Shown: one piece after another, positions 16,340 through 25,465 of the stretch | How the letters are laid out: each line of letters opens with the position of its first letter | How positions within the stretch are numbered: position 1 is the stretch's first letter | Assembly (NCBI RefSeq): GCF_002161765.1 | Contig: NZ_NFIN01000029.1 | Location: forward strand, 1-39,754 | Length of the DNA: 39,754 nucleotides | Direction: 5' to 3' | Origin: Bacteroides sp. An322 | GTDB lineage: Bacteria > Bacteroidota > Bacteroidia > Bacteroidales > Bacteroidaceae | Translations under genes and position numbers: made by a program | The notes under the pieces: generated by a model | The model's input: the letters and a program-made list of their open reading frames with translations, nothing else | Databases searched by the model: none | Told to the model about the DNA's origin: nothing

Positions 16340-17380
16340 TTATTTATTAAGTTGTTTCTTTAATTCTTCCAGTTCTTTTTGCATGCGTCTCATGTCTTCG
16401 TACATGTCGGGCAACTTCTTGTATATAACAGCTGAACGCGCAAAAAGTTTCGGGTCGATGGCAGGATATCCCATCAGGGTGCTGCCCGACTTGGTATTGC
16501 CCGGTATGCCCGATTGGGCTCCGATAGTCACGCGGTCGCCCACTTTGATATGTCCGGCTACACCTACTTGTCCGGCAAATACGCACCATTCGCCTATCTT
16601 GGCGGAACCTGCCACGCCTCCTTGCGAAGCCATCACCGTGTGGCTTCCTATCTCTACATTGTGGGCAATCTGAATCAGGTTGTCCAGCTTTACGCCCTTA
16701 TGGATGATGGTGGCACCCATCGTGGCACGGTCTACGCACGTATTGGCACCGATTTCCACATTGTCTTCGATAACGACAATACCGATTTGGGGAATCTTGT
16801 CATAGCCTTCGGCGGAGGGGGCAAACCCGAATCCGTCCGCGCCGATGACACATCCGGCATGCAGGATGCAATTGTTTCCCACCCGGCAATCCTGATAAAT
16901 CGTGACATGGGGATAGAGCGTTGTGTTATTTCCTATTTTGGCATGGCTTCCTACGGTCGCATGCGGGTGGATGCAAGCGTTGTCTCCTATCTCCGCACCT
17001 TCTTCGATGCAGGCAAAGGGACCGATATAGACATCTTTCCCGATTTTAGCGGTCGGAGCAATGGATGCCAGCGGGTCGATGCCCGTCTTTTTCGGCTTGC
17101 TTTGTTCGTATAAAGTCAGGAGTTGAGCCAGGCTTTCGTATGCGTTGTCTACTTTAATCAAGGTTGCACTTACCGGTTGTTCCGGTTCGAAATCTTTATT
17201 GACCAGTACAATCGTTGATTGGGTTGTATATATGTAATGTGTATATTTCGGGTTTGAAAGAAAAGAAATGGCACCCGGCACGCCTTCTTCTATCTTGGCG
17301 AATGTATGTACGGTTGCATTCTCATTCCCTACTATTTCTCCGTGGATATATTCCGCAATTTGTTTAGCTGAAAACTCCAT
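16340..17380 (-). CDS. lpxD: UDP-3-O-acyl-glucosamine N-acyltransferase
   Basis: 346 residues. The N-terminal uridine-binding domain (about 1-100, [30 protein letters not shown]) is followed by hexapeptide beta-helix repeats with [11 protein letters not shown] and the catalytic-loop [10 protein letters not shown], and a C-terminal coiled helix ([21 protein letters not shown] region). It adds the N-linked hydroxyacyl chain in lipid A synthesis. It is the first gene of the minus-strand cluster. A weak -7-like TAATTTG occurs about 70 bp upstream. Confidence 0.96.
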   Translation of the reverse strand: MEFSAKQIAEYIHGEIVGNENATVHTFAKIEEGVPGAISFLSNPKYTHYIYTTQSTIVLVNKDFEPEQPVSATLIKVDNAYESLAQLLTLYEQSKPKKTGIDPLASIAPTAKIGKDVYIGPFACIEEGAEIGDNACIHPHATVGSHAKIGNNTTLYPHVTIYQDCRVGNNCILHAGCVIGADGFGFAPSAEGYDKIPQIGIVVIEDNVEIGANTCVDRATMGATIIHKGVKLDNLIQIAHNVEIGSHTVMASQGGVAGSAKIGEWCVFAGQVGVAGHIKVGDRVTIGAQSGIPGNTKSGSTLMGYPAIDPKLFARSAVIYKKLPDMYEDMRRMQKELEELKKQLNK

Positions 17381-17554
17381 AACTTATCGTATCTTTTGGT
17401 TTTTCTATTAGTGTCTTTTAGTACGCTCCTTGTTTAATTATGCAAATTACGTATTTTTTTTTTATATAACCGTGCAAAATGTCAATTATTTATCTTTTTA
17501 GTGGTCTAAAACTGGTTAACCGATGTTTTTTTTGCTTTAGTCCTGCGGAACACG

Positions 17555-17664
17555 GCAGGTCTCGGAGGCGTATGCAACCGCTTGCGCATGCCGGTGCAAA
17601 CGCTTGCATCGGGGGATGCAGACGCTTGAGTGAGCCGATGCAAGCACGTGCGTTCCGAGATGCA
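17555..17664. repeat. Degenerate 22-bp tandem array, five units
   Basis: Units end at 17576, 17598, 17620, 17642 and 17664, each with TGCA at its last four positions. The middle three share ACCGCTTG/AACGCTTG/GACGCTTG at the start and G(G/A)TGCA at the end. It is GC-rich in an otherwise A/T-rich spacer (17381-17731) that has no gene. Function is unknown. Confidence 0.65.
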
Positions 17665-17669
17665 TAAGC

Positions 17670-17707
17670 CCTCTCATTGTACCGCACGGGGCAGGTGCAA
17701 TGAGAGG
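17670..17707 (-). terminator. Hairpin at the 3' end of the purM-fic-prfA-pyrF transcript
   Basis: Stem CCTCTCATTGTACC (17670-17683) and GGTGCAATGAGAGG (17694-17707), with one non-canonical pair, 25 bp past the pyrF stop. It has no T-run, so it is a 3'-end stabilising hairpin or a weak terminator. Confidence 0.55.
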
Positions 17708-17731
17708 ATGCGTGAGCCGGTTTACTCCTTA

Positions 17732-18562
17732 TTATATTATATGGGCGGCTTTCAATTGTTCCGCCATTTGTTTCTGAACCTTTTCGGCTTCATTCTTGGC
17801 GGCTTGGGCGAAAGTTTCGCTCTTGTCGGCATAGATGATGGCACGGCTGGAGTTGACGATAAGCCCGCATTGGGGAGTCATTCCATAGCGGCATACTTCT
17901 TCCAATGAGCCTCCTTGCGCGCCGATGCCCGGTACTAATAGGAAATGGTTGGGTACGATGCGGCGGATGTCTTCGAACATACGGCCTTGGGTGGCGCCTA
18001 CTACATACATCATGTTTTCATCGTTTGCCCATGCTTGCGATTTGCGGAGCACTTTCTCGAAGAGGCGTTCTCCGTCCTTGTCCTCCGTTAATTGGAAATC
18101 GTACGAGCCTTTGTTCGAGGTCAATGCCAAGAGGATGACCCATTTGCCTTCGTAGGTGAGGAAGGGAGTCACGCTATCCTCGCCCATGTAGGGAGCTACG
18201 GTTACCGAGTCGATATCGAGTTCTTCGAAGAAGGTACGTGCGTACATCGCCGAGGTGTTCCCGATGTCTCCGCGCTTGGCGTCGGCGATGATGAATTGGT
18301 CGGGATAGTTCTTCTTGATGTATTCCACGGTCTTTTCGAAAGCTATCCAGCCCTTTACGCCCATGCTTTCATAGAAAGCCAAGTTGGGTTTATAAGCGAT
18401 GCAATAGGGGGCTGTAGCGTCTATGATGGCTTTGTTGAACGCGAAAATCGGGTCTTCTTCCTTCAACAGGTGTTCGGGGATTTTCTTGATGTCGGTGTCC
18501 AGTCCTACACAAAGGAAGGATTGTTTGCGCTTGATGTTCTCAAAAAGTTCTTGTTTGTTCAT
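17732..18562 (-). CDS. pyrF: Orotidine 5'-phosphate decarboxylase
   Basis: 276 residues, the longer (type 2) PyrF form. [16 protein letters not shown] binds substrate near the N-terminus, [15 protein letters not shown] carries the catalytic Lys-Asp network, and [15 protein letters not shown] binds phosphate. It catalyses the last step of UMP synthesis. It is last in the minus-strand transcript, 12 nt after prfA. Confidence 0.96.
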   Translation of the reverse strand: MNKQELFENIKRKQSFLCVGLDTDIKKIPEHLLKEEDPIFAFNKAIIDATAPYCIAYKPNLAFYESMGVKGWIAFEKTVEYIKKNYPDQFIIADAKRGDIGNTSAMYARTFFEELDIDSVTVAPYMGEDSVTPFLTYEGKWVILLALTSNKGSYDFQLTEDKDGERLFEKVLRKSQAWANDENMMYVVGATQGRMFEDIRRIVPNHFLLVPGIGAQGGSLEEVCRYGMTPQCGLIVNSSRAIIYADKSETFAQAAKNEAEKVQKQMAEQLKAAHII

Positions 18563-18574
18563 GTCGGTATGTTT

Positions 18575-19684
18575 TTATAATTCGCTTTCTTTTAGTCTTT
18601 CGGCGTTTTCCGCTACTATCAGGTGGTCGATGCAATCTTGGATGTCTCCGTCCATGAAGGCGGCAAGATTGTAGATGGTATAATTGATGCGGTGGTCGGT
18701 GATGCGCCCTTGGGGATAATTGTAAGTGCGGATTTTTGCCGACCGGTCTCCGGTGCTTACCATCGTCTTCCGTTTCGAGGCGATATCATCAATGTATTTT
18801 TGATGTTCCTTATCATAAATAAAGGTACGCAGGCGCGCGAGAGCACGCTCCTTGTTTTTCGGCTGGTCGCGCGTCTCGGTACATTCTATCAGGATTTCCT
18901 CGACTACGCCCGTGTTGGGGTTCTTCCAATTATAGCGCAGGCGTACGCCCGATTCCACCTTGTTCACATTCTGTCCTCCGGCACCGGAGCTCCGGAACGT
19001 ATCCCACTTGATTTCGCCTTCGTTGATTTCCACATCGAAAGGCTCGGCTTCGGGCAATACGGCGACAGATGCCGCCGAGGTATGTACACGCCCTTGGGTC
19101 TCGGTGGCGGGCACACGTTGCACGCGGTGCACGCCCGATTCGTATTTCAGAGTCCCGTACACCTTTTCTCCCGTAACGGAGCAAATAATTTCCTTGAATC
19201 CTCCCGATGCGCCTTCGCTCGCGCTCGATACTTCTAACTTCCAGCCTTTGCGCTCGCAATATTTCGAGTACATGCGGAACAGGTCTCCGGCGAAGATAGC
19301 CGCTTCGTCCCCTCCCGTTCCTCCACGGATTTCGAGGATGGCGTTGCGGTCATCTTGCGGGTCGGCTGGGATGAGCAGGAGCTTGATCTCTTCTTCCAGC
19401 TCCGGGATGCGTGCTTCACACGCGGCGGCTTCTTCACGAGCCATTTCCTTCATCTCCGAATCGTTTTCGTTCATCATTTCCTTAGCTTCCTCCAGTCCGG
19501 CAAGGCATTGCATGTATTCCTTGCGTGCCTTCATCAGGTCGCCCAGTTCCTTGTATTCCTTGGTGAGCTTCACGTAGCGTTTCTGGTCGGCAATAACGGA
19601 AGGGTCGGTTATCAGGGTCGATACTTCCTCGAAGCGCGAAACCAGTCCATCGAGCTTTTCTAAGAGTGTATGGTTGTCTGACAT
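18575..19684 (-). CDS. prfA: Peptide chain release factor 1
   Basis: 369 residues. The stop-codon-reading loop contains RVPATETQGRVHTS (PAT tripeptide), and the GGQ catalytic motif is in SSGAGGQNVNKVESG. N-terminal helices (about 1-100) and a C-terminal helix complete the class I release-factor layout. The PAT motif marks it as RF1 (UAA/UAG). It lies 9 nt after the Fic gene and 12 nt before pyrF. Confidence 0.96.
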   Translation of the reverse strand: MSDNHTLLEKLDGLVSRFEEVSTLITDPSVIADQKRYVKLTKEYKELGDLMKARKEYMQCLAGLEEAKEMMNENDSEMKEMAREEAAACEARIPELEEEIKLLLIPADPQDDRNAILEIRGGTGGDEAAIFAGDLFRMYSKYCERKGWKLEVSSASEGASGGFKEIICSVTGEKVYGTLKYESGVHRVQRVPATETQGRVHTSAASVAVLPEAEPFDVEINEGEIKWDTFRSSGAGGQNVNKVESGVRLRYNWKNPNTGVVEEILIECTETRDQPKNKERALARLRTFIYDKEHQKYIDDIASKRKTMVSTGDRSAKIRTYNYPQGRITDHRINYTIYNLAAFMDGDIQDCIDHLIVAENAERLKESEL

Positions 19685-19693
19685 ATCTGTTGT

Positions 19694-20482
19694 TTATTCT
19701 TTTTCTTCTATTAATTCGATGTATCTTTGGAGGGCTTCTATCTCTTTTTCTTCCACCAATAAGCGGAACGGTTCTGGGTCCTTGTCTACGTGTGAGGCTT
19801 CAAGTGCCTTGTAGTAGGCTAACTTGCTTTCCGCATCCCCTTTCAGAATGATGAATACATAGCCGTGCCGTAGCAGGTATAGATTCATCAGCAAACGGAA
19901 GGTGCGTCCGTTCCCGTCGATGAAAGGATGGATGCGAACCAATTCATCGTGCAAGTAGGCGGCAATGTCTATCGGGTGGATGCCTTCCGCCTCCATTTCT
20001 TGGAAACGGAGCAAGAAGTCCTCCATTTGTTTCCTTATCAGATAAGGCTGGGGAGGCACATGACGGCTTCCGGCGATGAGGACGGGCACCGTGCGGTAAC
20101 ATCCTGCGTTTTCCCGATTAATACCCCGCAAGATAAGTGCATGGATTTGAAGGATGGTCCGTTCGGTTATCGGCTCCTCACTTTTTGCAATATCTTTGAT
20201 ATAGGCGATGGCTTCTTGGTGATTGATGGCTTCCAGGTGCTCGCGCATGCTTTTCCCGCTAATGGTAAGCCCTTCTTCCACTACGAGTGCGGTTTCCATC
20301 AAGGTCAAGGTATTGCCTTCGATGCGGTTGCTTTCGTAAGTGTATTCAATGTCGAGTGCTTCCCGAATCTTGGTCAACGCTTCTTGCGGCAAGGGGCGCA
20401 AAGAGTCAAGGCGGGTTTTAAGCTCGTCTATTTTCTCTAAGATTGTATGATGTTTTTCTGCCTTTAGCATTGATTCTTTCAT
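19694..20482 (-). CDS. Fic-domain protein (probable AMP transferase), class II-like
   Basis: 262 residues from the ATG at 20482. The only upstream start in frame is a TTG at 20494 that overlaps the purM stop. The FIC motif HPFIDGNGRTFR is complete (catalytic His, phosphate-binding GNGR). An inhibitory-helix motif, SNRIEGN, precedes it near residue 50, the class II layout in which the protein restrains itself. Fic proteins transfer AMP or related groups to target proteins; the target here is unknown. It is inserted between purM and prfA, which are often close neighbours in this order, and has no antitoxin gene beside it, which fits a self-inhibited form. Confidence 0.9.
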   Translation of the reverse strand: MKESMLKAEKHHTILEKIDELKTRLDSLRPLPQEALTKIREALDIEYTYESNRIEGNTLTLMETALVVEEGLTISGKSMREHLEAINHQEAIAYIKDIAKSEEPITERTILQIHALILRGINRENAGCYRTVPVLIAGSRHVPPQPYLIRKQMEDFLLRFQEMEAEGIHPIDIAAYLHDELVRIHPFIDGNGRTFRLLMNLYLLRHGYVFIILKGDAESKLAYYKALEASHVDKDPEPFRLLVEEKEIEALQRYIELIEEKE

Positions 20483-20490
20483 GTTTTCAA

Positions 20491-21660
20491 TCAATACGTA
20501 AACTCCCCGAACTCGCTCCGGATAATCAGTTCTTTACGGTCGCTTTCTTCGATGCGTCCGATGACTTGCGCGTCGATGTTGAACGATTTCGAGATGGCGA
20601 TGACCTCTTCGGCGTGTTCGGGCGAGAGATATACCTCTAAGCGATGGCCCATGTTGAATACCTTGTACATCTCGTCCCAGTCGGTTCCGCTCTGTTCCTT
20701 GATGGTACGGAAGAGGGGAGGAACGGGGAAGAGGTTGTCTTTTATCACCCGGCAATTATCGCCTACGAAGTGAAGCACTTTGGTCTGTGCGCCTCCCGAA
20801 CAATGCACCATACCGTGGATTTCAGGACGGAGTGCGTCGAGCAGTTTCTTTACCACCGGAGCATACGTGCGGGTGGGGGAGAGAACTAACTTTCCGGCAT
20901 TGACGGGCGAGCCTTCTACGGCATCGGTCAAGCTCAAACGTCCGCTATAAACTAGTTCTTCGGGTACGGCATGGTCGTAGCTTTCGGGATATTTCCCGGC
21001 AAGGTATTTGGCGAATACATCGTGGCGTGCCGAGGTCAGTCCGTTGCTTCCCATACCGCCGTTGTATTCTTTTTCGTAAGTGGCTTGACCGTAAGAAGCG
21101 AGTCCCACGATAACGTCTCCCGGACGGATGTTGGCATTGTCTATCACGTCGGCGCGTTTCATGCGGCAGGTCACGGTGCTATCCACGATGATGGTGCGCA
21201 CCAAGTCGCCCACATCGGCGGTCTCGCCTCCGGTGGCATATACGCCTACACCCATATCACGCAATTCGGCAAGCAATTCATCCGTACCGTTGATGATGGC
21301 TGAAATCACTTCGCCCGGCACCAGTAATTTGTTGCGTCCGATGGTGGAAGATACTAAGATATTGTCTACGGCTCCCACGCAAAGCAAGTCATCGATGTTC
21401 ATAATCAGCGCATCTTGAGCGATGCCTTTCCATACCGAGAGGTCGCCCGTCTCTTTCCAGTACATGTAAGCCAAGGAAGATTTGGTGCCGGCACCGTCGG
21501 CATGCATGATGTTGCAATATTCAGGGTCTCCGCCCAAGATGTCGGGGATGATTTTGCAGAATGCTTTCGGGAAAATACCTTTATCGATGTTTTTGATAGC
21601 GTTGTGCACGTCTTCTTTCGATGCCGAAACGCCGCGTTGCATATATCGTTGGTTACTCAT
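20491..21660 (-). CDS. purM: Phosphoribosylformylglycinamidine cyclo-ligase (AIR synthase)
   Basis: 389 residues. GVSASKEDVHNAI and the MHADGAGTKSSLAY loop (the DG.GTK signature of the PurM fold) are present, with ATP-site GVYATGGETADVGDLVRT and GMVHCSGGAQTKVL. It makes AIR in purine synthesis. It is the first gene of a minus-strand transcript: purM, fic, prfA, pyrF. Confidence 0.92.
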   Translation of the reverse strand: MSNQRYMQRGVSASKEDVHNAIKNIDKGIFPKAFCKIIPDILGGDPEYCNIMHADGAGTKSSLAYMYWKETGDLSVWKGIAQDALIMNIDDLLCVGAVDNILVSSTIGRNKLLVPGEVISAIINGTDELLAELRDMGVGVYATGGETADVGDLVRTIIVDSTVTCRMKRADVIDNANIRPGDVIVGLASYGQATYEKEYNGGMGSNGLTSARHDVFAKYLAGKYPESYDHAVPEELVYSGRLSLTDAVEGSPVNAGKLVLSPTRTYAPVVKKLLDALRPEIHGMVHCSGGAQTKVLHFVGDNCRVIKDNLFPVPPLFRTIKEQSGTDWDEMYKVFNMGHRLEVYLSPEHAEEVIAISKSFNIDAQVIGRIEESDRKELIIRSEFGEFTY

Positions 21661-21689
21661 AAGGATTTATGTTATAAATTATTGATTTG

Positions 21690-21697
21690 CAAAGGTA
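21690..21697 (-). promoter_or_regulatory. Promoter -7 box for the purM operon
   Basis: TACCTTTG on the minus strand, about 30 bp upstream of the purM ATG, matches TAnnTTTG. No convincing -33 box. Confidence 0.55.
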
Positions 21698-21718
21698 GTG
21701 AATATTTATGAGAATAAG

Positions 21719-21847
21719 AAACGCAGAGACGCAAAAACGCAAAGTTTATAATTGAGAGGGCAAAAGGCACAGAGAGAAATGTGAAAAACATTGCGTTCTT
21801 TGCTCGCTTTAAAAAATAAATCTTTGCGCTTTTGCGTCTCTGCGTTT
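21719..21847. repeat. Inverted repeat of the CGCAGAGACGCAAA family (copy 1)
   Basis: 26-bp arms (21719-21744 and 21822-21847) differ at one base. The arm starts AAACGCAGAGACGCAAAA. It ends just past the stop of the DigH-like gene, so it probably marks that transcript's 3' end. The loop is non-coding. Confidence 0.9.
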
Positions 21848-21851
21848 GGTT

Positions 21852-23315
21852 TTAATGAAAAAACTCCACAGCTCCGCTTTCGTTCCCGCACCGGTCTACG
21901 GCGGTTATCGCCCAATACAGATATTCTTGCCAGGGCACTTCGGGCACGTAGGTATAGGTGGTGTTCTCGATGCGTGGGGCAATCAGGTTTGCCGGGTTAT
22001 CGGTGTCTACCGGATAAGTGTCGGAGGCATAGAGGCGGTAATATACCGGAGAAAGGTTGTCGGTTGAGGCTTTCCATTGGAAACGTATGCCTCGGTCCAA
22101 AAGCGTAAAGGAGGGGCTTGAGGGCTTAGCCGGAGCGATGCTGTCGGTCCATGTCATAGGAGGCGTTACGGCGGGAAGCGGGTAGAAATGTTGCTTTAGT
22201 TCATTGAAAATCCCTTTCGTGTTGTCGAGCAAGAAGCGGGTGCGGAAATAGGCTTGCCCGTCCAGTGCGATGGTACGGATGAAATAGATTTGGCGCACCA
22301 CTTCGTCTAGCTTCCAATTCAGTTCCGACGGGTGCAGGAAATAAATGCCCAGTCCGGGTATAATCCAGCGTCCGTTCTTGTTTTCTTCCCAGTCGAGGGC
22401 AAACGGGTAAAAATGGTTTCCTTGGAAATACATCATCGGGAATAGCGCGTCATGAATGCCTTCACGGAGCCATTGCTGGGCGTCTTGGTACACTTCTTCG
22501 TAGGCGTTCCAGCCTTGCGAGGAATAGCGTCCGGTGTCTCGGTATTTCCCTATGGGCGAGCTGCTTACCTTTACCCAAGGCTTGAGCCGTTTGGTCTCGG
22601 TATAGATTCTCCGCACGATGCGGGTGATGTTGTTCCGCCTCCATTGTTTCAGGTCTTGTCTTTTCCCGTACTTGCGGTAGGTGGCTTGGTCGGGGAAGCG
22701 TTCTCCTTGCTCCGGATAGCGGATATAGTCGAGGTGGATGCCGTCCACATCATATCCCGATACGATTTCGCGCACGATGCTTGCTAAATAATCGTCCACC
22801 GCAGGATTGCCGGGGTCTAAATACCAGCTTCCTTTGAATTGCTTGCAGAGCGACGGGTGTTTCCGGTTCAAGGCGTTTCTCCCCAATGTCCGTACCTGAC
22901 GGGCGTTGCCGATGGGGATAGCGACTATCCACGCATGCAGTTCCATTCCTCGTTTATGGCATTCTTCGATGGCGAACCGGAGCGGGTCGTACCCCGGATT
23001 CCGTCCTTCTGTGCCCGTAAGCGATTCAGCAAACGGTTCGAATGCCGAAGGGTAAACCACGTCTCCCCGTAGGCGTGTCTGAAACAGGACGGTATTGAAA
23101 TGGGTTTGTTGCAATTCGTCTAAGATGCGGCATAACTCTTCTTTTTGTTTTTGGATGCCGGATGCGGACGTGGCTTTTGCCGAGGGCCAGTCCATGCCTC
23201 CCAAGGTGGTGAGCCACGTGGCGCGTATCTCGTGTTTCGATGCCGTTTGAGCGAAGGCGGCAAGGAAGGGAAGAAGCAGCAGGGAAAAAATCGTATATCG
23301 TAGCTTGTGTGTCAT
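21852..23315 (-). CDS. GHL10/DigH-like glycosidase (DUF187), secreted
   Basis: 487 residues with a signal peptide (SLLLLPFLAAFAQ). The TIM-barrel GHL10 domain opens with EIRATWLTTLGGMDWP and carries FNTVLFQTRLRGDVVYPS, GMELHAWIVAIPIG, GIHLDYIRYPE and MMYFQGNHFYPF. E. coli DigH, of this family, cuts peptidoglycan strands that have lost their stem peptides, so a cell-wall role in the periplasm is the best inference. A C-terminal fibronectin III-like domain (about 400-487) may bind glycan. It is transcribed away from the porin gene, with its promoter in the shared spacer. Confidence 0.85.
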   Translation of the reverse strand: MTHKLRYTIFSLLLLPFLAAFAQTASKHEIRATWLTTLGGMDWPSAKATSASGIQKQKEELCRILDELQQTHFNTVLFQTRLRGDVVYPSAFEPFAESLTGTEGRNPGYDPLRFAIEECHKRGMELHAWIVAIPIGNARQVRTLGRNALNRKHPSLCKQFKGSWYLDPGNPAVDDYLASIVREIVSGYDVDGIHLDYIRYPEQGERFPDQATYRKYGKRQDLKQWRRNNITRIVRRIYTETKRLKPWVKVSSSPIGKYRDTGRYSSQGWNAYEEVYQDAQQWLREGIHDALFPMMYFQGNHFYPFALDWEENKNGRWIIPGLGIYFLHPSELNWKLDEVVRQIYFIRTIALDGQAYFRTRFLLDNTKGIFNELKQHFYPLPAVTPPMTWTDSIAPAKPSSPSFTLLDRGIRFQWKASTDNLSPVYYRLYASDTYPVDTDNPANLIAPRIENTTYTYVPEVPWQEYLYWAITAVDRCGNESGAVEFFH

Positions 23316-23336
23316 GTCTGATGTTTTTTAGGCGGG

Positions 23337-23372
23337 CAAAGATACAAACATTTTTCTTTTTTATTACTTTTG
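23337..23372. promoter_or_regulatory. Divergent promoters for the DigH-like and porin genes
   Basis: TATCTTTG on the minus strand (23337-23344) faces the DigH-like gene, and TACTTTTG on the plus strand (23365-23372) faces the porin gene. Both match TAnnTTTG. The plus-strand leader then runs through the inverted repeat at 23394-23494. Confidence 0.55.
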
Positions 23373-23393
23373 CGGCAATGTTTATAATCATAT

Positions 23394-23494
23394 AACGCAG
23401 AGGCGCAAAAACGCAGAGAACTATTTTTTTTAGATTTTGCGTGCTTTGTTTTCTCTTTTTAATTATGGGCTTTGCGCTTTTGCGTCTTTGCGTT
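23394..23494. repeat. Inverted repeat of the CGCAGAGACGCAAA family (copy 2)
   Basis: 25-bp arms (23394-23418 and 23470-23494) match at 21 of 25 positions, and the sequence is the same family as 21719-21847. The two copies flank the DigH-like gene. Here the repeat lies in the leader of the porin mRNA, 16 bp before its ATG. Confidence 0.85.
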
Positions 23495-23510
23495 TTTTAA
23501 TATAAAAGAA

Positions 23511-24758
23511 ATGAAAAAGCAAATTGTATTGTTGGCAGCCCTGTTAGGAGGAACATTGGCGGGGCATGCGCAGAAGAAAGGGTTCGACTATAAGTTTTAC
23601 GGGCAAGTGCGTACCGATTTGTTTTACAATAGCCGGTCGAACTCGGAGACGGTGGACGGATTGTTCTACATGTATCCGCTTGATGAGGTGAAGGACCCGA
23701 ACGGGAACGACCTGAACAAGAACGGGAATAGCGATTTCTATACCCTTTACACCCGTTTGGGCGTAGACGTGACCGGACCGATGTTAGGCAAGGCAAAGAC
23801 TTCGGCAAAGGTGGAGGTGGATTTCCGCGGCTCAGGCACTACGTATTCGCTCTTCCGCATCCGCCACGTGTATTTCAATCTCGACTGGGGCAAGTCGGCA
23901 TTGCTGGTCGGGCAGACCTGGCATCCGCTTTATGGCGATGTGGCTCCCGAAATATTAAACTTGAACATGGGTGCGCCTTACCAGCCCTTCAGCCGTGCCC
24001 CGCAAATCCGCTATCGGTTTACTTCGAAGAGTTTCCAGTTGACCGCCGCCGCTATTTGGCAATCGCAATACCTTTCGGTGGGTCCTAACGGGAATGCGCC
24101 GGGCACTACCGCTACCCGCAAGCATCAGGATTTCATCAAGTGGAGCTGTGTTCCGGAGTTTTATTTGGGCATGAATTACAAGAAGCCGGGATTGATAGCC
24201 GGAGCGGGCGTCCATCTGAGTTCCATCACGCCGCGCACCCAGTCGGAAACCGACCACGGGACGTATCATGTAGACGAACGCATCACGGGCATTTCGGGCG
24301 AAGCGCACGTGAAATACACGCATCGTGACTGGCTGGTGGCGGCTAAAACCGTGTTGGGCACCAACCTTACCCAAGCCAGCACCGTAGGCGGATATGGCAT
24401 CCGGAGCATCAATAACGAAACGGGCGAGCAGACGTATGCGCCTCTCCGTACGTCTACCACGTGGGTGAACGTGGCATACGGCAAGACGTGGCGTCCGGCG
24501 TTGTTCTTCGGCTATCTGAAAGGATTGGGTGCGGCGAAGGATGTACCCTACGGGACATTGGGTACGGGCACCACGCTCGACCAGCTTTTCACGGGTACCG
24601 CCGAGCTGACTTATAACCGTCCGCATTGGAAATTCGGAGCCGAATACTCGGTGTGCAACGCTTGGTATGGCGATGAGTTTGATACGAAGGCAAAAGCTAT
24701 TCATTCCCATACTGTTTTGAATCATCGTTTGGTAATGACAGCTATTTTTCAATTCTGA
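23511..24758 (+). CDS. Outer-membrane beta-barrel porin-like protein
   Basis: 415 residues from the ATG at 23511, with a Sec signal peptide (VLLAALLGGTLAGHAQ). The mature part alternates short polar and aromatic strands (FYGQVRTDLFYNSR, SLFRIRHVYFNLDWG, QIRYRFTSKSFQLTAAAIW) and ends in Phe (MTAIFQF), the usual signal for barrel assembly in the outer membrane. It is probably a general or substrate-specific channel. No specific porin subfamily was recognised. Confidence 0.8.
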   Translation: MKKQIVLLAALLGGTLAGHAQKKGFDYKFYGQVRTDLFYNSRSNSETVDGLFYMYPLDEVKDPNGNDLNKNGNSDFYTLYTRLGVDVTGPMLGKAKTSAKVEVDFRGSGTTYSLFRIRHVYFNLDWGKSALLVGQTWHPLYGDVAPEILNLNMGAPYQPFSRAPQIRYRFTSKSFQLTAAAIWQSQYLSVGPNGNAPGTTATRKHQDFIKWSCVPEFYLGMNYKKPGLIAGAGVHLSSITPRTQSETDHGTYHVDERITGISGEAHVKYTHRDWLVAAKTVLGTNLTQASTVGGYGIRSINNETGEQTYAPLRTSTTWVNVAYGKTWRPALFFGYLKGLGAAKDVPYGTLGTGTTLDQLFTGTAELTYNRPHWKFGAEYSVCNAWYGDEFDTKAKAIHSHTVLNHRLVMTAIFQF

Positions 24759-24768
24759 TAGAATAATA

Positions 24769-24800
24769 TTTGTGTAGTCGGAAGAAAAACTGTACTTTTG
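24769..24800 (+). promoter_or_regulatory. Promoter of the tetR-fabG-rluA operon
   Basis: TTTG (24769-24772) and TACTTTTG (24793-24800), 20 bp apart, are a good match to the Bacteroidetes promoter. The sequence after it (24797-24824) contains a rough inverted repeat TTGC...GTGCAA that could be a TetR site, but it is imperfect. Confidence 0.75.
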
Positions 24801-24842
24801 CTCACACGATTGAAAGTTGTGCAATTTTAGAGGATTTTTACG

Positions 24843-25430
24843 ATGACTGTACTGAAGACAAAAGCAATGTTAGTGGATGTAGCCCGCCAGCTATTTGCCA
24901 AAAAAGGAGTGGATGCTACGACAATGAATGATATTGCTATGGCTTCGAAAAAGGGACGCCGTACACTCTATACTTATTTTAAAAGTAAGGAGCAGATTTA
25001 TATGGCAGTAGTCGAGTCGGAGTTAGAGATGCTTTCGAATACAATGGAGAAAGTGGCACAGAAAGACATATCTCCGGATGAGAAGATTCTAGAATTGATA
25101 TCGACCCACTTGGATATCGTTAAACTTGCAGTTTACCGTAACGGAACATTGCGTGCCAATTTTTTTCGTGATATTTGGAGGGTAGAGGCAATGCGAAAGC
25201 ATTTTGACCAAAACGAAGTAAAATTGTTTCGTTCTGTATTAAAAGAAGGAAAAGAGCAAGGTTTATTCGATATTGATAACATCGAGATAACCGCAGATAT
25301 CCTGCATTATTGTATAAAGGGAATAGAGGTGCCTTATATCCGTGGTCAGATTGGTGAGGATTTGGATGATGAAATAGGATGGCGTTATGTGGCTAAAATA
25401 GTCTACGGAGCATTGGGAAGAAAAATTTAG
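24843..25430 (+). CDS. TetR/AcrR-family regulator
   Basis: 195 residues. The N-terminal helix-turn-helix (VDVARQLFAKKGVDATTMNDIAMASKKGRRTLYTYFKSKEQIY) is clear, and the helical C-terminal domain is unrelated to well-known groups. It is first in an operon with fabG 35 nt downstream and rluA beyond, so it probably senses a fatty-acyl or envelope signal and controls this operon. That is inferred from position only. Confidence 0.9.
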   Translation: MTVLKTKAMLVDVARQLFAKKGVDATTMNDIAMASKKGRRTLYTYFKSKEQIYMAVVESELEMLSNTMEKVAQKDISPDEKILELISTHLDIVKLAVYRNGTLRANFFRDIWRVEAMRKHFDQNEVKLFRSVLKEGKEQGLFDIDNIEITADILHYCIKGIEVPYIRGQIGEDLDDEIGWRYVAKIVYGALGRKI

Positions 25431-25465
25431 AATTAAAAACATAATAACTAAAAACAAAAATAATT

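Noticed and set aside
17479..17687. Small frames on both strands in the lpxD-pyrF spacer
   Set aside because: They come from the GC-rich 22-bp array and have no RBS or protein features.
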